22,575 bases of DNA from an uncultured Oscillospiraceae bacterium (GCA_900751035.1 CAADSF010000259.1:1-22575), one strand, 5' to 3'; shown: positions 13,952 through 20,189, counted from the stretch's first letter. Numbers and translations are program-made. The notes: generated from the letters alone by a model not told the origin.

Positions 13952-14348
13952 AATAGCCCGCTCCGCCGGTGGTGCGGCGAAGCAGGCAGCGGGATGTGAC
14001 CGGGGAGGCCAACAGTCCCACACACAGTATAACACGACTCATGACGAGCGGGCAAGTGTCTATGATCTCTTGCCTACTGGGGCAGAGTACGCCATAAGCC
14101 GCCGGCAGCTTATCCAGATCACAGGTTTAGCAGATCGCAAACTCCGTCGCAAAATCGCAGAGGAAAGGAAAGCGGGGTTGCTGATTTTGTCCTCGGCGGC
14201 ACTAAGTGGCGGTGGGTATTATCGTCCCAGCAATACACAGGAGTTGCACCGATGGGTTGCTATGATGACTGCGCACGTTAACGCAACGCTTGCGGTAATC
14301 CGCGCCGCACAAGAGGCAATCGAAGCAGGGTGGGAGATTGGCGGGTGA
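13935..14348 (+). CDS. Winged-helix phage-type DNA-binding protein
   Basis: About 137 residues from the GTG at 13935 (GGGGGTG upstream); a GTG at 13926 is in frame. After a disordered N-terminus, YDLLPTGAEYAISRRQLIQITGLADRKLRRKIAEERKAGLLILS reads as a winged-helix domain, followed by GGGYYRPSN (wing) and a helical tail (ELHRWVAMMTAHVNATLAVIRAAQEAIE). Similar proteins are common in early regions of gut Firmicutes phages. Exact role, replication or regulation, is unknown. Overlaps the xis-like gene. Confidence 0.75.
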   Translation: MQENSKIARSAGGAAKQAAGCDRGGQQSHTQYNTTHDERASVYDLLPTGAEYAISRRQLIQITGLADRKLRRKIAEERKAGLLILSSAALSGGGYYRPSNTQELHRWVAMMTAHVNATLAVIRAAQEAIEAGWEIGG

Positions 14349-14354
14349 TGCGGT

Positions 14355-14696
14355 GTGCGAGATCGGAAAAAGCAGCGGCCGGGGGTGATGATCTATTTTG
14401 AAATCATTCCTGCCCTTGCGGAAATGACAGACCAGCAAGTCGGGCAGTTTTTGCGAGCGGCCTTGCTGTACGCGAGGGATAACACAAAGCCAGAGTTTAA
14501 TGATACCGCGCTCCGCATGGTGTGGCCGATGGTACAAGCCCGCCTTGATGCAGACGGAGAACGCTATGCCACTGTGAGCGCCACAAACTCCGCAAAGCGG
14601 CGCTATGCCGGATATGCGGCGAAGTGTCGTGAAGGTGGCAGAGATCCGTTATCATTTGCGGAGTGGTGTGAATCACAGGATGACAACAGCGGTTGA
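14355..14696 (+). CDS. DUF6291-like phage early protein
   Basis: 113 residues from GTG 14355, six bases after the preceding gene. The N-terminal RPGVMIYFEIIPALAEMTDQQVGQFLRAALLYA and the following DTALRMVWPMVQARLDADGERY match the DUF6291 pattern from memory, found beside replication genes of Firmicutes phages. The end is followed in the same frame, after a single TGA, by an Asn/Tyr/Thr-rich open stretch that runs into the next gene. That could be a lost low-complexity tail or a readthrough extension. No catalytic motif. Confidence 0.7.
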   Translation: MRDRKKQRPGVMIYFEIIPALAEMTDQQVGQFLRAALLYARDNTKPEFNDTALRMVWPMVQARLDADGERYATVSATNSAKRRYAGYAAKCREGGRDPLSFAEWCESQDDNSG

Positions 14697-14804
14697 CACT
14701 TGTTGACTGCTGTGACCAACTACAACGGCAACTCCAACTACAACACAACTGCAACGGCAGCTACAACAAAACGTTGCAAGGAAACGAGCGAGGGAGGCGG
14801 GACA

Positions 14805-15299
14805 TTGTTAACGGATCATGCTGTAAAAGAGTGGCTATCCCGCTACGCCGACGCTGCGAGGGAGGTTGCTTTACTCAGAGCGCGGGCCGATGCAATCAGA
14901 GACAGAGCGTCCTCTCCTGCCTCCCCCATTCTGGACAGAATGCCAAGAGCGCCGGGATTCGATAGTGACAAACTCGGCGGAATCATCGGCGCAGTGGATG
15001 CCCTCGACCGCGAGGCCGATGAAAAAGCACAGGATGCGGCGGCTCTATATGCCGAAATTGATGGAGCGATAAGGCAAATCGAAGGCAAACACGGTGCGGA
15101 GTGTCGATCAATCCTGCAATGCCGCTATCTTGACCTTATGGCATGGAAAGACGTCTTATTTCTATTTTTCGGGGACATGGAAGACCTCACAGAGCGCGAA
15201 GATGCCTATATGAAACGGCTATACAAAATCCACAAGACCGCACTTGAGAATTTGCAGGAAATTCTTGTAACGAATAATTTGCAACAGGAAATCAGCTAA
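14805..15299 (+). CDS. RinA/ArpU-like phage transcription regulator (DUF1492 type)
   Basis: 164 residues from a TTG at 14805 with GGGAGG seven bases before; the frame is open further upstream but that part is low complexity. Coiled-coil N-terminus (KEWLSRYADAAREVALLRARADAIRDRA), a central acidic helix, then RSILQCRYLDLMAWKDVLFLF and KRLYKIHKTALENLQEIL resemble the sigma-70 region 4-like ending of ArpU/RinA/DUF1492 proteins. In phages this class activates the late promoter in front of terminase. Here it may do so for the downstream terS block or act on the helper. Confidence 0.78.
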   Translation: MLTDHAVKEWLSRYADAAREVALLRARADAIRDRASSPASPILDRMPRAPGFDSDKLGGIIGAVDALDREADEKAQDAAALYAEIDGAIRQIEGKHGAECRSILQCRYLDLMAWKDVLFLFFGDMEDLTEREDAYMKRLYKIHKTALENLQEILVTNNLQQEIS

Positions 15300-15317
15300 A
15301 GAAAGGAATACAGGAAA

Positions 15318-15494
15318 ATGAGCAATAGCACAGGTACAAAAACAGAACGGCTCTATGCGGCGCTGAACACATTGGATGCGCTTACGCTGGAAATGCGTAA
15401 AATCACAGATTATGCCGATAAAGTCAACCGCCGATTGGTTGAACTGCAGTACGAACTTGTGCATTTACTTGACGGTAAGGAGGAAAACAAATGA
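15318..15494 (+). CDS. Small helical protein, 58 residues
   Basis: ATG at 15318 after CAGGAAA. The product runs from MSNSTGTKTERLYAALN to a charged tail DGKEENK and is predicted mostly helical (EMRKITDYADKVNRRLVELQYELVHLL). No family recognised. Its stop overlaps the next ATG (ATGA) and its end holds the AAGGAGG site of that gene, so the two are coupled. Confidence 0.72.
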   Translation: MSNSTGTKTERLYAALNTLDALTLEMRKITDYADKVNRRLVELQYELVHLLDGKEENK

Positions 15495-15982
15495 TTGATA
15501 GTGAAAAAATAACCGCCGTTCTGACGCTCGCGACAGACTTTCACGCGACGGTGCAGGCAATCACAGATGCGCACAGAGAACAACAGGTGATTTTGGAAGC
15601 AGTACGCGGACGTATCTGTGCTGAAAAACAGCGGGCAGAGGCACGCCAGATGGAGCTGCAGACCATAATTGCGGATAGCAGCCGGAACGTAACAGTACGA
15701 AATCTCTCCCAACGTGAGTTTGAATCGCTTAGTTCTGCTACGTATGAGCCGACGACAGATGAACGCGCTACTTTTGATGCGGTGACGCGGACCGGGATGC
15801 AGGCGGTCACAGATCTCCGCAGGACGCGGGAATCATTAAGGGCAGCCCTTGCCGACGCCAAAGCAGAGCTTGAAAAGTTACGCGGGGAGACACTTGGCAA
15901 GGTCGATATTGACATCATGGAGAGATGGATTGTGGGTAAAACAGACGAATTTGACAGGATGCAGAAGGGGGCCGCGCAATGA
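15491..15982 (+). CDS. Coiled-coil phage-type protein, unknown function
   Basis: 163 residues, translationally coupled (ATGA overlap) with AGGAGG just upstream. Strong heptad-like stretches: AITDAHREQQVILEAVRGRI with EKQRAEARQMELQTII, and LRRTRESLRAALADAKAELEKL. A central segment LSQREFESLSSATYEPTTDERATF is less helical. I do not recognise the family; its place in the TerS operon suggests interaction with phage machinery, possibly an interference or assembly factor. Confidence 0.72.
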   Translation: MIDSEKITAVLTLATDFHATVQAITDAHREQQVILEAVRGRICAEKQRAEARQMELQTIIADSSRNVTVRNLSQREFESLSSATYEPTTDERATFDAVTRTGMQAVTDLRRTRESLRAALADAKAELEKLRGETLGKVDIDIMERWIVGKTDEFDRMQKGAAQ

Positions 15983-16335
15983 AGAACGGTAATGAATTGG
16001 ATGTTGTACGCGAAATAAACCACGCAGCGGCAGTTTTGAAGGATTCGGCGCAGGATCTTGACGATACGATGCTTTGCCTACACAGCACAATCCGTGAAGT
16101 CGGAGTTGCGGCACGGAACGGCTATAAGCTCAATGCAGATGAACTGTCAGGAGCACATGAGGCGCTGCGCGTTGCTCATGATGCGGTGGATTCCGTCAAA
16201 CAACAGCGAGCACGGATTGAGAGTGCAGTACAAGCCGTCGAAAAGCAGCTTACCAAGATTGAATATCGGCTTGCAGAGGGCCGCGCCCTTGTGTCCATCG
16301 CTGAGCACGTGACAGCTACGCGAGAAAATGAATGA
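15979..16335 (+). CDS. Helical phage-type protein, unknown function
   Basis: 118 residues, starting four bases inside the preceding gene (ATGA-type overlap). Almost entirely helical, with coiled-coil character at DAVDSVKQQRARIESAVQAVEKQLTKIEYRL. No recognised domain. Its last eight bases overlap the terS start, giving an unbroken coupled block 15318-17304. Confidence 0.7.
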   Translation: MKNGNELDVVREINHAAAVLKDSAQDLDDTMLCLHSTIREVGVAARNGYKLNADELSGAHEALRVAHDAVDSVKQQRARIESAVQAVEKQLTKIEYRLAEGRALVSIAEHVTATRENE

Positions 16336-16843
16336 GCGTCAACAGCGATTCGCGGATGCTTACCTCGAAAATCCAAATGCGACGCGGGCGGCGATAGCGG
16401 CAGGCTACAGTCAGAAAACAGCAGGATCACAGGGGCAACGCCTGTTGAAAAATGTTGAAGTCGCTGCATATATCCGAGAGCGGCAGGAACAGGCGGCGGA
16501 CGCGCGTATTTTATCCATTACACGTGCGCGAGCGTTGCTGTCAGACCTTGCACAGAATGCGGATATTGGCGTTTCCGCTCGTCTGCGAGCTGTTGATTTG
16601 TTGCTGAAATCTGCAGGAGCGCAGTCGGCCCCGCCTGTATTGAGAGAGACACAAAGCCATGCAACGGAAAACAGTCAAGATGCGTTGGATGATACTGTTC
16701 AAATTGTCCTCCCGTGGGATGGGCGCGGGGCATTGAACGCCGTCCAGTTACCTGACGGCTCTGTTGTCCCATTGGCAGGACATGAGGGGGATGACGTGTT
16801 TGTTTTTGCCATACCGCGAGATCAGGAGGAAAAGCCCGTATGA
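16328..16843 (+). CDS. terS: Phage terminase small subunit
   Basis: 171 residues of the Terminase_2 family: MNERQQRFADAYLENPNATRAAI, then AGYSQKTAGSQGQRLLKNVEVAAYI is the family's diagnostic N-terminal DNA-binding helix-turn-helix, followed by the helical oligomerisation region (SITRARALLSDLAQNADIGVSARLRAVDLLLKSAGA). The C-terminal 70 residues are acidic and variable, where large-subunit contact is expected. It recognises pac sites and brings the DNA to the large terminase. No terL follows, so if functional it must use a helper phage's large subunit, the redirecting strategy of PICIs. Weak GCGAGA ribosome site; coupled to the preceding gene. Confidence 0.93.
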   Translation: MNERQQRFADAYLENPNATRAAIAAGYSQKTAGSQGQRLLKNVEVAAYIRERQEQAADARILSITRARALLSDLAQNADIGVSARLRAVDLLLKSAGAQSAPPVLRETQSHATENSQDALDDTVQIVLPWDGRGALNAVQLPDGSVVPLAGHEGDDVFVFAIPRDQEEKPV

Positions 16844-17304
16844 CTGATTTCGAGTATCAGCAACATCGTATCCGTCAATGGATAATGCGGCAAGGCGAGC
16901 AAATTTACTATCCGACGCAGGCCGAACGCAAAATAATTCGGAAACTTCTGAAAGATATGCCTGTTCTTTTTCCAGAACTGCTGTATCGGTATGGACTTCG
17001 CTTGCTTTATCTATACAATCAGCAGAAAGGCAATCCAAATGACGCCATTTGCTGGAAAGACGTGACCAACTACGCAGGGACTTTGTACGCAATAGGGATT
17101 GCACGATGGGCAATAGCATATCCAACGTATTTTCAACTGCTTTTCCTGCACGAACTCGCCCATGTGGCGGTCGGCGGCGAGCATGACAAGACTTTTTGCG
17201 ATTGTCTTGACCGCATGATTGAGAAATTTAATGCGGCAACCGGTGCAAGCCTTGTAAATGATTATGGACTGGGCGAAAAGAAGCGTAAACAAGAAAACCG
17301 CTGA
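16840..17304 (+). CDS. HExxH zinc metallopeptidase-like protein
   Basis: 154 residues with a single clear active-site motif, LHELAHVAVGGEHDKTF: His104, Glu105 and His108 with a third likely ligand at His115. The spacing HExxH-x6-H resembles SprT-like and phage metallopeptidase domains rather than metzincins. The N-terminal half is helical and basic. It starts in an ATGA overlap with terS behind AGGAGG, so it is made together with TerS. Possible jobs are cleaving a helper or host regulator, or morphogenesis interference; unproven. Confidence 0.78.
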   Translation: MTDFEYQQHRIRQWIMRQGEQIYYPTQAERKIIRKLLKDMPVLFPELLYRYGLRLLYLYNQQKGNPNDAICWKDVTNYAGTLYAIGIARWAIAYPTYFQLLFLHELAHVAVGGEHDKTFCDCLDRMIEKFNAATGASLVNDYGLGEKKRKQENR

Positions 17305-17405
17305 GAAGCCGCAGAAGCGACGCAGAGCGGCGGGATGGTAAAGTACTCCCTATGTACTGCGCGGGCTTTCCTGACGCTTTAGCGAGATTTTAGGAGGTGT
17401 CCAGA

Positions 17406-17624
17406 ATGAAACGCAATGACAAAATCAGATATGTCACACCAAAACAAGCCTATCAGCGTATGACAAGAGGCGCACAGCAGACGCCAGTGACACCAAACGA
17501 TGCTGCGCGGGCTTTGTTTGGCGCTGAAAAATCCAGACAAGAAATGCTTGCGCGGCACGGCATTCAGTCCGGCTCGGAAAGCGCAAGTGCAGCACGAGAA
17601 AAAATGATTAAGCGACGCCAATAG
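17406..17624 (+). CDS. Small basic protein, 72 residues
   Basis: ATG at 17406 has AGGAGG eight bases upstream (the GTG at 17397 overlaps that site). The sequence begins MKRNDKIRYVTPKQAYQRM, is rich in Arg, Lys, Gln and Ala, and contains AARALFGAEKSRQEML. No family recognised. It is the last gene of the rightward block, before a bidirectional terminator. The 101-base gap before it can form short hairpins (GCCGC/GCGGC, AGTAC/GTACT) but holds no gene I can support. Confidence 0.65.
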   Translation: MKRNDKIRYVTPKQAYQRMTRGAQQTPVTPNDAARALFGAEKSRQEMLARHGIQSGSESASAAREKMIKRRQ

Positions 17625-17691
17625 CCGGATTAAAATATTGGACAGTCCCGTGGATAATCCATCGGATTGTCCGCGGGATATAGAACAAGCT

Positions 17692-17727
17692 CAGAGGCCG
17701 CAGGGGAAATTTCCCTTGCGGCCTCTG
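17692..17727. terminator. Bidirectional terminator between the terS block and the RelE operon
   Basis: Near-perfect 18-bp inverted repeat, 17692-17709 with 17710-17727, centred on GGAAATTTCC. Located between convergent genes; the T-run on each side is poor, so efficiency is uncertain. Confidence 0.75.
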
Positions 17728-17731
17728 TCTG

Positions 17732-17983
17732 TCAATATCGGTTATAAATCTGTCCTCTGTTGTCTGCGTCAATGACCATGACAATAAGCTCCCCATGATC
17801 CACGGTGTAAATGATCCTGTACTCCCCGACGCGCAGGCGAAGCAGATCAGCGTGACCCTTGAGCTTTTTAATGTCCTCTCCGTTTGGCAATCGCTCGATT
17901 GCCGCGACAACACGCTTTTTCTCATTGAGCGGTAAACGGTCAATGAATTTTTTCGCTTTCTTCTTGATGACAATTTGATACAT
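17732..17983 (-). CDS. RelE/ParE-type toxin
   Basis: 83 residues with the RelE fold pattern: YQIVIKKKAKKFIDRLP at the N-terminus, then AAIERLPNGEDIKKLKG, then LLRLRVGEYRIIYTVDHGELIVMVID and NRGQIYNRY. The RVGEYRIIY strand and the C-terminal Arg/Tyr (NRY) are the expected mRNA-interferase residues. Start 17983 overlaps the antitoxin stop (TGATG), as usual for coupled TA pairs; the longer reading into the antitoxin gene is rejected. It is the third gene of a three-gene operon. Confidence 0.9.
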   Translation of the reverse strand: MYQIVIKKKAKKFIDRLPLNEKKRVVAAIERLPNGEDIKKLKGHADLLRLRVGEYRIIYTVDHGELIVMVIDADNRGQIYNRY

Positions 17984-18198
17984 CAAGCAAGCCCCCATTC
18001 CCGCTTGCATTCCTCAAGGGTGTAAGTCTTATCCTTTTCGGGATCGGGGTCGTTTTCATAATTTTCAATCATACGCTGACAAAATGCGTCGTCTGCCTCT
18101 TCATCGGCGGTGATTCCCTGTACATACGCCAAAATATAGCCCATTTTGTAATCAGGGACATTGTCTAAAAGGCTGATGATTCTCTCACGGTTGCTCAT
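17983..18198 (-). CDS. Acidic antitoxin partner of RelE
   Basis: 71 residues: SNRERIISLLDNVPDYKMGY with YILAYVQGI helices, then a strongly acidic, probably disordered tail (DPDPEKDKTYTLEECKREWG) suited to wrapping the toxin. No DNA-binding domain is seen, which fits the RHH protein encoded directly upstream. AAGGAGG precedes the ATG; ATGA overlap upstream and TGATG overlap with the toxin gene downstream. Confidence 0.8.
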   Translation of the reverse strand: MSNRERIISLLDNVPDYKMGYILAYVQGITADEEADDAFCQRMIENYENDPDPEKDKTYTLEECKREWGLA

Positions 18199-18389
18199 AC
18201 AGAAACGCCCTCCTTTTTCATGGCCTCCTCAATCAGACGGGCAATGAACGCATTAACGCTTTCCCCCTGAGCGGCGGCAAAATTCTTTACTTCTTCTTTT
18301 TGACCTTTCGGAAGTGTCAGTTCAAAACGGTCATAGTTTGCTTTTACATACTTATGAACAGCTTTCTGCTGTGCTTTTGAAACAGCCAT
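18195..18389 (-). CDS. Ribbon-helix-helix (Arc-type) regulator of the TA operon
   Basis: 64 residues. A basic N-terminus (KAQQKAVHKYVKANY) leads into the RHH core: the DNA-contact strand RFELTLPKG followed by QKEEVKNFAAAQGESVNAFIARLIEEAM. AGGAGG is placed ten bases before the start. As the first gene of the operon it probably supplies operator binding, with the separate acidic antitoxin neutralising the toxin, making a three-component arrangement. Three palindromes upstream are its likely operators. Confidence 0.85.
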   Translation of the reverse strand: MAVSKAQQKAVHKYVKANYDRFELTLPKGQKEEVKNFAAAQGESVNAFIARLIEEAMKKEGVSV

Positions 18390-18428
18390 GTGGTTACGCC
18401 TCCTTAACCAGTTGGATAATCTGGTTCT

Positions 18429-18457
18429 ATTATATCCACTTTATATATTCCCGTCAA
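18429..18457 (-). promoter_or_regulatory. Promoter of the TA operon
   Basis: On the minus strand TTGACG (18452-18457) and TATAAT (18429-18434), spacer 17. The first operator palindrome covers the -35. A further inverted repeat AACCAG-N9-CTGGTT (18406-18426) sits at the start of the leader. Confidence 0.82.
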
Positions 18458-18524
18458 TATAAAAAGTAACAAATATATTCCCGTAAATATGTTTATATTG
18501 CCAATGGACTATTCCCGTAAATAG
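18445..18524. promoter_or_regulatory. Three palindromic operators shared by divergent promoters
   Basis: Three copies of a 16-bp palindrome: ATATTCCCGTCAATAT (18445-18460), ATATTCCCGTAAATAT (18475-18490) and CTATTCCCGTAAATAG (18509-18524), in the same orientation, 30 and 34 bases apart centre to centre, about three helical turns. The first lies over the TA promoter -35, the third exactly between the -35 and -10 of the rightward promoter. They are probably bound cooperatively by the RHH protein. Confidence 0.75.
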
Positions 18525-18533
18525 TGCTATATT
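18505..18533 (+). promoter_or_regulatory. Rightward promoter of the structured leader and 89-residue gene
   Basis: TGGACT (18505-18510) and TATATT (18528-18533), spacer 17, with TGC before the -10. The third operator fills the spacer, implying co-regulation with the TA operon. Confidence 0.65.
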
Positions 18534-18552
18534 AGTATCATCGAAAGGGACA

Positions 18553-18665
18553 AGAGATCAAGCGAAGGTCGATAGCCAACGCGACAACATGAGAGCCGGA
18601 ACGGAGAAGATTGATAGAAATTCCCAAAGGGATAGATACTCAGAGCCGCCGGACGCTTGATCTCT
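18553..18665 (+). ncRNA. Candidate structured leader RNA
   Basis: A perfect 12-bp long-range stem (AGAGATCAAGCG at 18553-18564 with CGCTTGATCTCT at 18654-18665) encloses 89 bases that can form GTCG/CGAC (18568-18585), CCG-GAA-CGG (18596-18604) and TCCC-AAA-GGGA (18622-18632) hairpins. It starts about 13 bases after the predicted transcript start and ends 28 bases before the next gene's ATG. The multibranch shape suggests a regulatory leader or a small RNA; no known class recognised. A short frame in the same stretch is an alternative explanation, described under the findings. Confidence 0.55.
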
Positions 18666-18693
18666 CCTGTAAAAAATGACGGAGGTTAACAAT

Positions 18694-18963
18694 ATGAGCA
18701 TTAACGAAATGGAAAGCAAGGCCCGTGAGCTGCGCCAGCTTCAGAGCCTTATTGAAGAAGCGACAGCGGAGGCAGAAGTCCTCAAGGATGCAATCAAGGC
18801 CGCTATGGGTGATGCTGAGGAAGTTCGCGCCGGCGAGTATCGGATTACATGGAAGCAGGTAACTTCCTCCCGACTGGATACGGTGGCTCTGAAAAAGAGT
18901 CTCCCCGATGTGGCAGAGCGGTTTACCAAGCAGACCACAACACGCCGGTTTTGTGTGGCATAA
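18694..18963 (+). CDS. Small phage-type protein (YqaJ-neighbourhood type)
   Basis: 89 residues from ATG 18694 with GGAGG eight bases upstream. The N-terminus is coiled coil (MESKARELRQLQSLIEEATAEAEVLKDAIKAAMG); the C-terminal part, GEYRITWKQVTSSRLDTVALKKSLPD and FTKQTTTRRFCVA, recalls the C-terminal extension of phage YqaJ-type recombination proteins and small stand-alone homologues found near them. No nuclease motif is present. Function unknown; it is placed behind the structured leader and the RHH-controlled promoter. Confidence 0.75.
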   Translation: MSINEMESKARELRQLQSLIEEATAEAEVLKDAIKAAMGDAEEVRAGEYRITWKQVTSSRLDTVALKKSLPDVAERFTKQTTTRRFCVA

Positions 18964-18970
18964 GCAAAGA

Positions 18971-19003
18971 GAGCCTTTGCAGCGGGCCAAGCTGCAAAGG
19001 CTC
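18971..19003 (+). terminator. Hairpin after the 89-residue gene
   Basis: Perfect 13-bp stem (18971-18983 with 18991-19003) beginning 8 bases after the stop. It lacks a proper T-run (only AAATTTT about 10 bases later), so it may be a weak terminator or an mRNA end-protecting stem. Confidence 0.6.
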
Positions 19004-19019
19004 CCTCTACGGGAAATTT

Positions 19020-19152
19020 TAGAAGAACTCTCAGGAATATAGATACTCGGTTCCGGAAGCCGCTTACCTGTGATTAGCGTACACGACAGAGACGCCGCTG
19101 TCAAGATAAAAATAGGGTAAGGCGATACGAGAAAGGCTATGGTGACTCTTAC
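19020..19152 (+). other. Second leader-like stretch resembling part of the 18553-18665 RNA
   Basis: Bases 19026-19055 align with 18619-18648, sharing an exact ATAGATACTC core. Local hairpins are CGGTT/AAGCCG (19048-19062), GACAG/CTGTC (19085-19102) and GTAAG/CTTAC (19117-19151). It precedes the 91-residue gene. It could be a related RNA motif or the decayed end of a small gene. Confidence 0.4.
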
Positions 19153-19428
19153 ATGAAAACTTTAGAAGACATCATTATGAAGATGGATCAGCTCGACAGT
19201 CTGATGTATTCCATTGAAACCGCTATGCTCGATGCAGCACCAGCAGACGCAGGCGAAAAAGTGATTCGACTTCACAACTTGATTTATCTGCTGTGGGAGC
19301 AGTTTTTGCAAGCACGGGCAGACATCGACGAACTGAACGGCCATATCGAGGTGTGTAATGCTGTCTATGCAGTAAATCGCGTTCGTGAGATGCAGGACGA
19401 AATTGAAAAGTTGAAACGTGGTGCGTAA
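19153..19428 (+). CDS. Small helical phage-type protein, 91 residues
   Basis: ATG at 19153 with only a weak GGTGA site. The protein is predicted helical throughout (EDIIMKMDQLDSLMYSIETAML, then IRLHNLIYLLWEQFLQARADIDEL, then NRVREMQDEIEKLKRGA), with coiled-coil character at the end. No family recognised. A strong hairpin follows the stop. Confidence 0.65.
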   Translation: MKTLEDIIMKMDQLDSLMYSIETAMLDAAPADAGEKVIRLHNLIYLLWEQFLQARADIDELNGHIEVCNAVYAVNRVREMQDEIEKLKRGA

Positions 19429-19432
19429 CAAA

Positions 19433-19469
19433 TCAGCCCGTCAGCGGATCAATGCTGCTGACGGGCTGA
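19433..19469. terminator. Terminator between convergent genes
   Basis: Perfect 13-bp stem (19433-19445 with 19457-19469, 11-base loop). T-rich on the minus side (TTTGTT), so it mainly serves the leftward frameshifted gene. Confidence 0.8.
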
Positions 19470-19473
19470 CTTG

Positions 19474-19835
19474 TCAATATAAAACAGTAACAAGGGATTT
19501 ATACATTGCGTTATCCAACTCACATAGGGCTTTTGTACCGTCTTTGAATACTATGGAAACCGTGTAATCGCTATTTTTCTTGGCAGAGTTTGCGCCGGCG
19601 ATAGCGCCGACTCCGCCGAAAAGTGCTGCGCCAACAGCACCACGGGCCACACCACTGCCCATGCTGGAACTGCCCTCCTGCATGACCAGCTCGTAGTGGT
19701 CTACGGTAGTCTTGTTGATGAAGGTTTTCTTTGCGCCGAAGAATTTGTTCTCGGTAATGAGAAGCCTTTTTTGTCGCCCTTAAATGTAATAAGGCCGATG
19801 TAATCACCTGCAATAACCATATTCTTTGCCGACAT
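19474..19835 (-). pseudogene. Frameshifted gene for a glycine-zipper membrane-associated protein
   Basis: Reading starts at ATG 19835 (GGAGG upstream): MSAKNMVIAGDYIGLITFKGDKK. After a run of six A residues on the coding strand (19767-19772) the frame is lost and soon stops. One base later it continues as LLITENKFFGAKK, then TFINKTTVDHYELV, then a glycine-rich stretch SGVARGAVGAALFGGVGAIAGA and YTVSIVFKDGTKALCELDNAMYKSL to the stop at 19474. The two halves together (about 120 residues) make a protein type common in gut Firmicutes elements, with a small beta domain, a glycine zipper and a C-terminal strand region. Slip in the A-run, sequencing error, or phase variation are all possible. Confidence 0.75.
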
Positions 19836-19905
19836 TTTTTGATCCTCCATTTTGTAAAACAATGTTAGTATTCAATAATAGATGTTAAATATTAAATATG
19901 TTCTA

Positions 19906-19934
19906 AGCATAGCATATCGAATATACTTTTACAA
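19906..19934 (-). promoter_or_regulatory. Promoter of the frameshifted gene
   Basis: On the minus strand TTGTAA (19929-19934) and TATGCT (19906-19911), spacer 17, in an AT-rich gap. A rightward -10-like TATACT at 19923-19928 may serve the divergent RHH gene, but its -35 is poor. Confidence 0.5.
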
Positions 19935-19951
19935 GAGAGGAGGCGGTTATA

Positions 19952-20125
19952 TTGGCAAAGTTTACACCGCGAAAGCCTGAAAAAGAGGTTATTTCTCTCC
20001 GGCTCGCAATCAGCACACTTGAAGAAATTGACCAAAAGGCTGCAGAAATTGGTATCAGCAGAAATGAATTGATAAATCAAATGATAATGTATGCCCTCCT
20101 GAACATGGAAAATGGAGAGGCTTGA
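19952..20125 (+). CDS. Small ribbon-helix-helix (CopG-like) DNA-binding protein
   Basis: 57 residues from a TTG at 19952 with GGAGG eight bases upstream (MAKFTPRKPEKEVISLRLAI). The strand EVISLRLAIS followed by TLEEIDQKAAEIGISRNELINQMIMYALLNM is a typical RHH/CopG pattern with an IGISRNELI turn. It probably regulates its own or the neighbouring genes. Its stop lies within a terminator stem. Confidence 0.78.
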   Translation: MAKFTPRKPEKEVISLRLAISTLEEIDQKAAEIGISRNELINQMIMYALLNMENGEA

Positions 20126-20158
20126 CCGTCCTGCATAAGTAGGGCGGTCTATTTTTAT
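20124..20158 (+). terminator. Terminator of the RHH gene
   Basis: Nine-pair stem GACCGTCCT/AGGGCGGTC (20124-20132 with 20141-20149), followed by TATTTTTAT. Confidence 0.85.
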
Positions 20159-20189
20159 AGGCAAACACCGAAGACCAGAGCTTCACATT

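Noticed and set aside
17305..17405. Tiny frame MVKYSLCTARAFLTL before the 72-residue gene
   Set aside because: Only 15 codons with no clear ribosome site; not supportable as a gene.
18445..18524. CRISPR array from the three repeated ATTCCCGT motifs
   Set aside because: Repeats are 16-bp palindromes with 14-18 base gaps over promoters, too short for CRISPR, and there are no cas genes.
18553..18665. Group I or II intron, or type III toxin-antitoxin RNA
   Set aside because: No intron core or domain V sequence and no tandem repeats; only about 110 bases.
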